This document shows, one piece after another, positions 8,402 to 14,207 of a DNA stretch of 14,207 nt. The position numbers and the translations under genes are program-made. The notes beneath the pieces are model-generated. The model was not told the origin of the DNA. It ran no database searches and was given only the letters and a program-made list of their open reading frames with translations. The stretch covers positions 1-14,207 of the forward strand of contig CAJXVF010000010.1 of assembly GCA_913060845.1 (NCBI GenBank), in the 5' to 3' direction. The first letter of the stretch is position 1; every line of letters starts with the position of its first letter. The stretch is from an uncultured Alphaproteobacteria bacterium. GTDB lineage: Bacteria; Pseudomonadota; Alphaproteobacteria; Bin95.

Positions 8402-8930
8402 TCGCTTGCCGCGCCATAATGCGGAATGGGCCGAGCAGGACAAACGCAATCGCTAACTTCACCAGGAAGTCGCCCAGCAGCAGCGTTTGCCAGGGAACCT
8501 GCGTGCCATAGAAGGCGATGGAGAAGAACAGCACCGTATCCACCCCAGACGCGATGGTGGAGGAGACCAATGGTGCCTTCCACCAGCTACCGGCGCGAAG
8601 GCGGTCGAATACACGCACATCCAGCAATTGCGCCATGAGGAACGCTGTGCCGGACGCAATCGCGATCCTTGGCGTCGCGAGCGCGATTGAGGCTACAACA
8701 GCAACGGCGAAGCCCACATAGATCACGCGATTAGCGGCTTTCGGCCCCTCCGTCCGGTTCAGCAGATCCGTCACCAAGAACGTGATCGGATATGTGAGCG
8801 CGCCCCAGGTCAGCCAATCATTGATTGGATGCTGGACCAACACATTAGAGGCCGCGATCAGCACGACCATCGCAATCACGCCAAGCACGAAACGTTGGCG
8901 AGACACCCGATTTTCCGGAAGAAGGGACAT
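8376..8930 (-). CDS. yhhQ: YhhQ/VUT-family transporter, probable queuosine precursor uptake
   Basis: A 184-aa polytopic inner-membrane protein with about six hydrophobic helices. Family marks are ASN..VQ (27-33), TYPITFLVTDLLNR (46-59), QLLDVRVFDRLR (101-112) and the segment 123-140 with SS.....VDT..FF. These are typical of VUT/COG1738 proteins, whose E. coli member YhhQ imports the queuosine precursors preQ0 and preQ1 used to modify tRNA wobble positions. It is somewhat shorter than E. coli YhhQ (221 aa). ATG 8930 lies 11 bases after the rraA-like stop with no clear Shine-Dalgarno (only a distant TAGG), suggesting coupled translation. Its last 26 bp overlap the end of the convergent ydbH gene. 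No queuosine synthesis gene or preQ1 riboswitch was recognised nearby, so the substrate is by family only. Confidence 0.85.
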   Translation of the reverse strand: MSLLPENRVSRQRFVLGVIAMVVLIAASNVLVQHPINDWLTWGALTYPITFLVTDLLNRTEGPKAANRVIYVGFAVAVVASIALATPRIAIASGTAFLMAQLLDVRVFDRLRAGSWWKAPLVSSTIASGVDTVLFFSIAFYGTQVPWQTLLLGDFLVKLAIAFVLLGPFRIMARQAITAAGTAR

Positions 8931-8941
8931 TTTGATGTGGC

Positions 8942-9649
8942 CTAGTGAATGTCTTTGGGGCCGACCATGGCAGCTTTGAGCTTCGCCCAGGTGAAGCCAT
9001 TGCCCATGCAGATGTCGAGGATGACTTTTTCTTTGTCGGCGACGCGGCCAGCCGCGGCCACGACTTCATGGGCAAATTTCATCGGCACCACGACAGCACC
9101 GTGCTGGTCCGCATGCACCAGATCGCCATCGTTGACGATCATGCCACCAATGTTCGCCTGGACGCCGAATTCGACCATGTGCACGTGGGCATGGCTGGGT
9201 TTGATTGACCCGGCGATCGCCTGGAAGCCTTCCGCCCAATCTGGAATATCCCGGATGCAGCCGTCGGTGACGACGCCAAGGCAGCCAAGCGCTTTATGGA
9301 TGTTGGAATTCACTTCACCCCAGAAGGCACCAGTGCCGGCGCGCGCGCCGTCCAGGTCCTGCAGAATGCTGATCTTCGGCGTGTCGCCCTGGCTGACATA
9401 TTCATAATAATCGACACGCTTTTTCGCAGCCGCATCGCCCTGCAGCATGCCCGGATTAACGGAGCGGATGAGGCCCGTTTTCGCCACGCCCACAATGGAT
9501 TTCAGGTGCGGGAATGGGCAAACCAGAGGCTCTGTCGTAAAGCCGCCATCGCGCGAACGCTGGTCAATTTCTTCCAGTGCGTTGCATACAGTTGGCGTGT
9601 CGAGCTCAGTCAGAGCAGCGAGAAGTTCAGGCGTGATGTCAGCGCTCAT
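8942..9649 (-). CDS. RraA / HMG-aldolase-like family protein
   Basis: A 235-aa protein of the COG0684 family, which includes 4-hydroxy-4-methyl-2-oxoglutarate/4-carboxy-4-hydroxy-2-oxoadipate aldolases (pyruvate-releasing, metal-dependent) and the RNase E inhibitor RraA; older annotations wrongly call it a (di)methylmenaquinone methyltransferase. Seen here are FWGE (109-112), GVVTDGCIRD (125-134) with Arg133 and Asp134 at the substrate and metal sites, and GDLVHADQHGAVVVP (175-189). In characterised aldolases the motif is D-x20-R-D; here residue 112 is Glu, giving E-x20-R-D, so activity may be kept or changed. The length suits the aldolase-like branch rather than short RraA (about 160 aa). 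GAAGGA lies 11 bases before ATG 9649. It sits 56 bp after the MFS gene and 11 bp before yhhQ. Exact substrate unknown. Confidence 0.85.
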   Translation of the reverse strand: MSADITPELLAALTELDTPTVCNALEEIDQRSRDGGFTTEPLVCPFPHLKSIVGVAKTGLIRSVNPGMLQGDAAAKKRVDYYEYVSQGDTPKISILQDLDGARAGTGAFWGEVNSNIHKALGCLGVVTDGCIRDIPDWAEGFQAIAGSIKPSHAHVHMVEFGVQANIGGMIVNDGDLVHADQHGAVVVPMKFAHEVVAAAGRVADKEKVILDICMGNGFTWAKLKAAMVGPKDIH

Positions 9650-9705
9650 GGCAGCAGGCGTCCTTCGGCAGAAATTTTATGATTGGGCGGAGGAATAGGC
9701 CTAGA

Positions 9706-10962
9706 TCAGACAAACTGCAAGCGTGTGACCCGCCGATCCGGCAGGAACATATGCCACGCAGCCGCTATCAGGCCGATAACGCCTGCCGCTAACCACATAT
9801 TATCGTAGCCGCCAGTTAGATCGAATACGACGCCGCCAAGCCATACGCCAAGGAAAGCGCCAAGCTGGTGGCTAAGGAATACAGGTCCGTAGATGCTGGA
9901 AAGATAACGGGCACCCAGCATGTGCGTAACAAGGCCGGATGTGAGGGGCGCAGTGCCAAGCCAGAAGAAGCCCATAACAGCCGCGAAGATCAGCGTGGAC
10001 GTTACCGTGATCGGCATGGACATATAAATCGCAATGGCGACGGCACGGACAATATAGATCAGCGCCAGCAGCCTTCGCCGACTGTAAACCGCGCCAAGCC
10101 GGCCGAAACTATAGCAGCCAATCGCATTACAGATGCCGATCAGCGCAATGGCTGATCCGGCAGCCGAAGTCGGCAGGCCACAAAGCGCCAGGAAGTTTGG
10201 CAGATGGTTGACGATAAACATCAACTGGAAACCGCAGACGAAGAATCCCGCCATCAGCATCAGATAGCCCGGATGCCGCATCGCCTCTGCAATGGCTGCG
10301 CGCACACCGATATCTGGCTCATTGGACGCCGTGCCGGCATTGCCGCCCTGGCCTCGGAACGCAATCGCCAGAAGCGCGATGGCGCAGGCAACTGCTGCCA
10401 GCACCCATGCGACCGTGCGCCAATCAAAGGATTCCAGCGCCTGCTGCGCGCCAGGCACAACCGTTGCCTGGCCCATAGCGCCCGCAGCCGCGATGATGCC
10501 GAACATGGTTGACCGGTCTTTAGGCGGTACGAGGCGCGCGACAGCCCCCGCCATCACACCGAAACTGGTGCAGGCGAGACCGAGGCCGATGGCGACGCCA
10601 GCGCCCAAGATCAGCATCCCGCCACCTTCCGCCAGCGCCATGATGGCGAACCCGGCACCATAGGCTGCTGCGCCTAGCAGTAATGCCGGGATTGGCCCCA
10701 TTTTGTCCGCTATGACACCTGCAAACGGCTGGAGCAGGCCCCAGAGCAATTGATGCAAGGCGACTGCGAATGAAAACGCGCCGATGCTAATAGCAAGCGA
10801 TGTGCTCGTCGGCTCCGCGAACAGCCCCATGGTGGAGCGGAGGCCAGTCGATAGCAGCATGATCATGCAGGCTGCCGTAATTGCCGCCCAAGCGGCAAAG
10901 CCGATGCCGTTGGTCCCGGATTTGGTCGCAGCTGAGGGCGTAACCAAAGGCGCCAACTTCAT
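9706..10962 (-). CDS. MFS transporter
   Basis: A 418-aa major facilitator with 12 predicted hydrophobic helices in two halves, joined by a polar loop near residues 215-235. Motif A between helices 2 and 3 reads GVIADKMGP (82-90), a variant of GxxxDRxGR. It resembles the monocarboxylate/oxalate-formate-like MFS group; the substrate cannot be told, although the neighbouring aldolase-like gene would fit an organic acid. The frame is open up to an ATG at 11109, but that would add 49 Arg-rich residues unlike any MFS start and there is no Shine-Dalgarno there. ATG 10962, beginning MKLAPLV with the first helix about 20 residues later, is preferred, although its own ribosome site (GGCGAT) is weak. 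It lies downstream of dapB and could share its transcript. Confidence 0.85.
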   Translation of the reverse strand: MKLAPLVTPSAATKSGTNGIGFAAWAAITAACMIMLLSTGLRSTMGLFAEPTSTSLAISIGAFSFAVALHQLLWGLLQPFAGVIADKMGPIPALLLGAAAYGAGFAIMALAEGGGMLILGAGVAIGLGLACTSFGVMAGAVARLVPPKDRSTMFGIIAAAGAMGQATVVPGAQQALESFDWRTVAWVLAAVACAIALLAIAFRGQGGNAGTASNEPDIGVRAAIAEAMRHPGYLMLMAGFFVCGFQLMFIVNHLPNFLALCGLPTSAAGSAIALIGICNAIGCYSFGRLGAVYSRRRLLALIYIVRAVAIAIYMSMPITVTSTLIFAAVMGFFWLGTAPLTSGLVTHMLGARYLSSIYGPVFLSHQLGAFLGVWLGGVVFDLTGGYDNMWLAAGVIGLIAAAWHMFLPDRRVTRLQFV

Positions 10963-11118
10963 ATCGCCAACGATCGAGGCCGAGCTATTTCGCGCCCAAC
11001 GTGGCCTTCGGCCAACACCTAAGCGCAGGTGTCCATCCGCCCAGAACGAAGGAAGCAGGCCGCGATCCGCAAATGCGGCGCGGTAAGATGCGCGATATAT
11101 GCGTTTCATAGGGTGGGG

Positions 11119-11925
11119 TTAAGCGCCTTCAATACCAAGCACGTCCGCCATGGCGTATAGCCCAGGCGGCTTATCAGATATCCACTGAGCACCGCGAATG
11201 GCACCGCGGGCGAACAAGCTGCGGTCTGTGCAGCGGTGGGTGAACTCCATCCGCTCCCCCGCACTGGCGAACATCACTGTGTGCTCACCAACAACGTCGG
11301 CGCCACGCAAGGCTGCGAAGCCGATAGCGCCGTCTGGGCGCACGCCGGTTTCACCTTCGCGAGACCAGATCGCCACGTCATCTAAATTGACGCCCCGCCC
11401 CTTCGCTGCAGCCTTACCAAGACCAACGGCAGTGCCCGAAGGCGCATCGATCTTATACTTGTGATGCATTTCCAGAATTTCGATGTCGTAATCTGGCCCA
11501 AGTACGCCAGCAACCTGCTGCACGAGGCTCATAAACAGATTGACCGCAACACTCATATTTGGCGCATAGAGAATCGGTACGGTTTTGCCTGCTTCGGCCA
11601 ATGCCGCTTCCTGGGCGGGGTCGAGGCCGGTCGTGCCGGTTACAAAGGATGCGCCATGCTTGGCCGCGAGGGCTGCATGGTCCGCCGTCGCTTGGGGTAC
11701 CGAAAATTCGATCACGATGTCCGCTGCTTTAAACACAGCTTCCGCCGAATCGCCGACCACCACACCGATAGGGCCAATGCCCGCCAGATCGCCCGCATCC
11801 CGGTGCAGCAGGGGGGAATCTGGCAGTTCAGACGCAGCGGCGACGGTCATGCCCTCAGCCTCATGCGCCAATTGAACCAGCAATCGGCCCATGCGCCCAC
11901 CAGCGCCCACAATTCCTACCTTCAT
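11119..11925 (-). CDS. dapB: 4-hydroxy-tetrahydrodipicolinate reductase (DapB)
   Basis: A 268-aa cytoplasmic enzyme of the diaminopimelate/lysine pathway; it reduces 4-hydroxy-tetrahydrodipicolinate with NAD(P)H. The N-terminal Rossmann fold has GAGGRMG (7-13) and GTTG (97-100); the catalytic and substrate-binding signature is E152-M-H154-H155-x-x-K158-x-DAPSGTA (160-166). The C-terminal part (GEHTVMF, 213-219) is also typical. The frame stays open to 12153, but ATG 11925 is the true start: GAGGGA (11935-11940 on this strand) is 9 bases ahead and the conserved protein begins MKVGIVGAG. The length is normal and the gene looks intact. It is divergent from the cyclase gene at 12088, with 162 bases between the two starts, and is the first gene of the leftward series dapB-MFS-rraA-yhhQ, though the 156-base gap to the MFS start leaves room for a separate promoter. 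Confidence 0.97.
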   Translation of the reverse strand: MKVGIVGAGGRMGRLLVQLAHEAEGMTVAAASELPDSPLLHRDAGDLAGIGPIGVVVGDSAEAVFKAADIVIEFSVPQATADHAALAAKHGASFVTGTTGLDPAQEAALAEAGKTVPILYAPNMSVAVNLFMSLVQQVAGVLGPDYDIEILEMHHKYKIDAPSGTAVGLGKAAAKGRGVNLDDVAIWSREGETGVRPDGAIGFAALRGADVVGEHTVMFASAGERMEFTHRCTDRSLFARGAIRGAQWISDKPPGLYAMADVLGIEGA

Positions 11926-12074
11926 CAGCCCAATTCCCTCGCAAATATATCTGTTGGGATATGTCTTAGTGCATTCGAGCCAGCGCGGAAACTTGTGCGC
12001 GCTCGGTATTCCAGCGAAGCTTTCTAGGCTGGGGGCAAAATAGAAGAGCGAATCTCGGCAAAACCAACTCTCTG

Positions 12075-12080
12075 GGAGGA
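12075..12080 (+). promoter_or_regulatory. Strong ribosome binding site of the cyclase gene
   Basis: GGAGGA, inside the longer GGGAGGAG (12074-12081), lies 7 bases before ATG 12088. It fixes the start of the interrupted cyclase and shows that the initiation site has not decayed. Confidence 0.75.
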
Positions 12081-12087
12081 GACTTCG

Positions 12088-13038
12088 ATGAAGCGATTTA
12101 CATTGGCCGCCGCTGTCATGACAGCGGTTATAGGCATCGGCACCGCCGCCCAAGCGGTAGAGTGCAAGCCATCTAAATGGGGCAAAGACGACCAGATCGG
12201 CGCCGCCAACTATGTCACGCCTGAATAAGTGCTAATGGCAACGAAGCTCGTCAAGAAAGGCGAGAGCCATCCGCTTGGCATCGTTGTTGACCCGAACATG
12301 CCCGCCTTCCCGCCGCGCGGAATGATGCTGCAGATCGTGCAGCCCGGCCAGCAATCAGGCCGCTTCCGCACTGAGTTCGGCTGGAACATCGTCTATAATG
12401 GCGACATCGCCCAGCTTTGGTGGGGTACGGGCCCGCAGATTGATGGCCTTGGCCATCTCGGCGAAGAAGACATGTACTACAACTGCAATATGGGCGTTGA
12501 TTTCGCCGACATTTCAGGCCTGAAAGCGCTTGGTGTTCACAATATTCCACCGATGATCGGTCGTGGTGTGATGATCGACATGGCCAAGCATCGCGGCAAA
12601 ACCGTGCTAGACGCTGGTGAAAGCTTCGGTCCTGATGACATCAAAGCAGCAGCAAAGGCGCAGGGCGTCGAGATCCGCCAAGGTGACGTTGTGCTGTTCC
12701 ACACCGGCTGGACCGATAACATGCTGGAAAGCGACCCGAAGGCATGGGTCTCCGGCGAACCGGGCATCGATAATGCGGCAGCCGTGTATCTCGCCCGGCA
12801 GAACGTGATGGCAGTTGGCGCTGATACCTGGGGCGTTGATGTTGTACCGCCGAAGAAGGGCGACAAGGTCTTCTACGGCCACGTCACGCTGTTGAAGGAA
12901 AACGGCATCTAAATTCTGGAAACCATGAACACGGGCCGCCTCGCCAAAGAAGGCGTGAATGAGTTCATGTTCGTGTTGGGCCAAGCCCGCGTTAAAGGCA
13001 CCGTTCAGATGATCATCAACCCGGTCGCCATGTGGTGA
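12088..13038 (+). pseudogene. Exported cyclase-family protein interrupted by two in-frame TAA codons
   Basis: Read through, this is a 316-codon gene for a cyclase-family (PF04199, kynurenine-formamidase-like) hydrolase. Residues 1-23 are a clear Sec signal peptide (MKRFTLAAAV..., cleavage after AQA), and PSKWGKDDQIGAANYVTPE follows. The core has QIDGLGH (the metal-site variant of HxGTHxDxPxH), VVLFHTGWTD and GADTWGVDVVP, and the end is FVLGQARVKG...INPVAMW. The frame is perfect except for TAA at 12226-12228 (codon 47) and TAA at 12910-12912 (codon 275). From memory of homologues these positions usually hold Lys or Arg and Tyr; AAA-to-TAA and TAT/TAC-to-TAA are single substitutions. There is no frameshift, and the ribosome site and terminator are strong. 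It is either a young pseudogene, a consensus error, or read-through. Restart at GTG 12229 or ATG 12235 would give a cytoplasmic fragment lacking the last 41 residues. Confidence 0.8.
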
Positions 13039-13063
13039 TGCGGACTGAAATTCTCTGACGATG

Positions 13064-13092
13064 AGGGGAGGTCTTCGGGCCTCCCTTTTTTT
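13064..13092 (+). terminator. Rho-independent terminator of the cyclase gene
   Basis: GGGAGGTC (13066-13073) pairs with GGCCTCCC (13078-13085) around a stable TTCG tetraloop, giving an 8-bp stem with one G-U pair, followed by seven T (13086-13092). It starts 25 bases after the final TGA of the cyclase frame, supporting that the whole 951-bp frame was one gene. Confidence 0.9.
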
Positions 13093-13201
13093 GCGAAGGG
13101 CCTTTAGCGAAAGCCACGACTTCTCGGCATTTGCTACGCAAAAACCTGCCGGTCTAATGATGGGCTGAGTGGGGTTTCGGCGTTTGTCTTGCAAACACTA
13201 G

Positions 13202-13278
13202 TGGCGGGAGTGACGGGACTCGAACCCGCGACCTCTGGCGTGACAGGCCAGCGCTCTAACCAACTGAGCTACACCCCC
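13202..13278 (-). tRNA. tRNA-Asp (GUC)
   Basis: On the minus strand a 77-base tRNA runs from GGGGGTG to an encoded CCA. The acceptor arm GGGGGTG/CACTCCC has one G-U pair, the D arm is GCTC-AGTTGGTTA-GAGC, the anticodon loop CTGTCAC gives anticodon GUC, the T arm contains GGTTCGAGTCC, and the discriminator is G as expected for Asp. The variable loop is short (class I). Confidence 0.97.
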
Positions 13279-13311
13279 AAACCGGCGCGTTGCACACAGT
13301 TGAGACGGCGG

Positions 13312-13340
13312 TATGTACTGGCGCTGAGACGCGCCGTCAA
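13312..13340 (-). promoter_or_regulatory. Promoter of tRNA-Asp
   Basis: On the minus strand TTGACG (13335-13340) is followed by exactly 17 bases and TACATA (13312-13317). Transcription would begin near 13305, some 27 bases ahead of the mature tRNA 5' end. The -35 box is near consensus and the position suits a stable-RNA gene. Confidence 0.6.
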
Positions 13341-13373
13341 TACCCTCTAACGAACAATATAGACGCTAGTACC

Positions 13374-14141
13374 TTACGCCATGTAAACGCCACCGTTCAC
13401 TTGAATCGTCTGTCCCGTCGTATAAGCGCCTTCAGGCGTGCACAGCAGGCGAATCATCGCCGCCACCTCGTCCACAGAGCCCGCACGATTCAGCGGAATT
13501 CCACGATCAGTTATGCTTGGGCGTGCGCCAGCACTTTCGCCACGTGTCGTATCAATCATGCCGGGCGCAACAGCGTTCACTGTAATGCCGTGCTGCGCTA
13601 ATTCGCGCGACAGGCCGCGCGTGAAACCTTCAAGGCCCGCTTTGGCCGTATTCACATGAATTCGGTTCAGAGTGCCGACCCGATTCGAAATACCGCTGAG
13701 CGTGACGATGGCACCACCTTCACCGCCAGCAATGATATGCGGCGTGAAAGCCTGACAGACATGGAACGCCCCATCCAGTGCCGAATCGATGACGTTCCGC
13801 CATTCGCTGTAATCCATATCCAGGAACGGCGTTTGGTTGCGGTGCGCGACATTGCTGACAATTACGTCCATCCGGCCAAAGCGATCCATTGCTGCTGCCG
13901 CCATGGCATCGACCTCTGTGCGGTTCGTGACGTCAGCCATATATGCCAACGCCTTTACGCCGTAGTCCCGCTCCAGGCTCGCTACAGTCTCTTCAACAGC
14001 GGCTTGGTCACTGCGGCCATTGACGACGACATTGGCACCAATTGCTGCCAGATGCTCCGCCACGCGCTTGCCGATGTTCTTGCCAGCCCCTGTAACGACG
14101 GCTGTTTTGCCAAGAAGAGACTTCCCGCCAGGATTGATCAC
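13374..14141 (-). CDS. FabG-like short-chain dehydrogenase/reductase with degenerate active site
   Basis: A 255-aa SDR-family protein. The Rossmann part shows TGAGKNIG (17-24), and the C-terminal part (HGITVNAVAPGMIDT, GQTIQVNGGVYM) is close to FabG-type 3-oxoacyl-ACP reductases. Aligned without gaps to E. coli FabG from memory, the catalytic Ser138 and Tyr151 fall on Gly150 and Val163 and the tetrad Asn on Ala121; only the lysine (Lys167, in NTAKAGL) remains. The usual NNAG is SNVAH. It may bind NAD(P) without classical reduction, or use other residues (Ser149, His162). I prefer GTG 14141 because GGGGAG (14150-14155 on this strand) is 8 bases ahead; GTG 14150 is the alternative. The frame remains open to the contig end at 14158, so a longer N-terminus cannot be excluded. 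The physiological substrate is unknown. Confidence 0.85.
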   Translation of the reverse strand: MINPGGKSLLGKTAVVTGAGKNIGKRVAEHLAAIGANVVVNGRSDQAAVEETVASLERDYGVKALAYMADVTNRTEVDAMAAAAMDRFGRMDVIVSNVAHRNQTPFLDMDYSEWRNVIDSALDGAFHVCQAFTPHIIAGGEGGAIVTLSGISNRVGTLNRIHVNTAKAGLEGFTRGLSRELAQHGITVNAVAPGMIDTTRGESAGARPSITDRGIPLNRAGSVDEVAAMIRLLCTPEGAYTTGQTIQVNGGVYMA

Positions 14142-14158
14142 ACTACGCACTCCCCAGA

Positions 14159-14207
14159 CTGTCTCTTATACACATCTCCGAGCCCACGAGACCTCTCTAC
14201 ATCTCGT
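14159..14207 (-). other. Unclipped Nextera i7-side adapter (non-genomic)
   Basis: The last 49 bases are adapter: the mosaic end CTGTCTCTTATACACATCT at 14159-14177, the read-2 stem at 14178-14192, an index CTCTCTAC at 14193-14200 (recalled as N707), and the start of the P7 side at 14201-14207. Genomic sequence ends at 14158. Confidence 0.97.

Noticed and set aside
8931..8941. preQ1 riboswitch ahead of the yhhQ gene
   Set aside because: Only 11 bases separate it from the upstream stop codon. No aptamer-like sequence was seen there or in the 56-base gap before the rraA-like gene.
10963..11109. 49-residue N-terminal extension of the MFS transporter
   Set aside because: It is Arg-rich with no membrane segment and unlike MFS starts, and there is no ribosome site ahead of ATG 11109.
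11926..12153. 76-residue N-terminal extension of DapB
   Set aside because: The conserved protein begins at ATG 11925 with a good Shine-Dalgarno. The extension overlaps the divergent cyclase start and looks non-coding.
12226..12912. Genome-wide reassignment of TAA to a sense codon
   Set aside because: Several intact neighbouring genes (coxS, coxL, ydbH, dapB) end at TAA at the expected protein length, so TAA works as a stop here.
13182..13196. Hairpin GTTTG-TCTTG-CAAAC downstream of tRNA-Asp as its terminator
   Set aside because: The stem is only 5 bp and AT-rich, with no T-run following on the minus strand.
1..14207. CRISPR array, insertion sequence, phage or defence genes
   Set aside because: No spaced direct repeats, transposase or integrase motifs, terminal inverted repeats of biological origin or nuclease/helicase genes were found. 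The only repeat-like element at both ends is the Tn5 mosaic end from library preparation.

Overview
The window is a 14.2 kb contig whose genomic part runs from 49 to 14158. Both outer ends are unclipped Illumina/Nextera (Tn5) library adapter, so the ends are technical and not biological. Gene content and protein style suggest an alphaproteobacterium: a form II CO-dehydrogenase-like cluster, a YdbH-family protein, Ala-rich proteins and fairly GC-rich codon use. A finer placement cannot be made from sequence alone.

Layout. Left end (49-363): no confident gene, one weak promoter candidate. 364-5043 (+): a compact molybdenum-hydroxylase operon in the order coxG-coxS-coxL-coxM. The order S-L-M and the active-site motif AYRGAGR in the large subunit identify it as the form II type, whose physiological substrate is unsettled; it lacks the copper-binding cysteine of proven CO dehydrogenases. 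No coxD/E/F maturation genes are present. A 10-bp hairpin follows coxM. 5123-8401 (+): a 1092-aa single-pass membrane protein of the YdbH/AsmA-like family, probably involved in envelope lipid transport.

8376-11925 (-): a convergent set read right to left: dapB (lysine/diaminopimelate synthesis), an MFS transporter, an RraA/HMG-aldolase-like protein and a YhhQ/VUT-family transporter (queuosine precursor uptake). The last gene overlaps the 3' end of ydbH by 26 bp. Gaps are short downstream of the transporter, and cotranscription is plausible. The divergent gene at 12088 (+) encodes an exported cyclase-family (kynurenine-formamidase-like) protein. Its frame is intact except for two in-frame TAA codons, and it is followed by a strong UUCG-loop terminator. 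13202-13278 (-): tRNA-Asp(GUC) with its own promoter. 13374-14141 (-): a FabG-like short-chain dehydrogenase that keeps the cofactor-binding region and the active-site lysine but has lost the other three catalytic-tetrad residues.

The most interesting observations are the twice-interrupted but otherwise well-preserved cyclase, the catalytically degenerate SDR, and the form II enzyme with its membrane-anchored CoxG. I did not find a clearly new multi-gene system.
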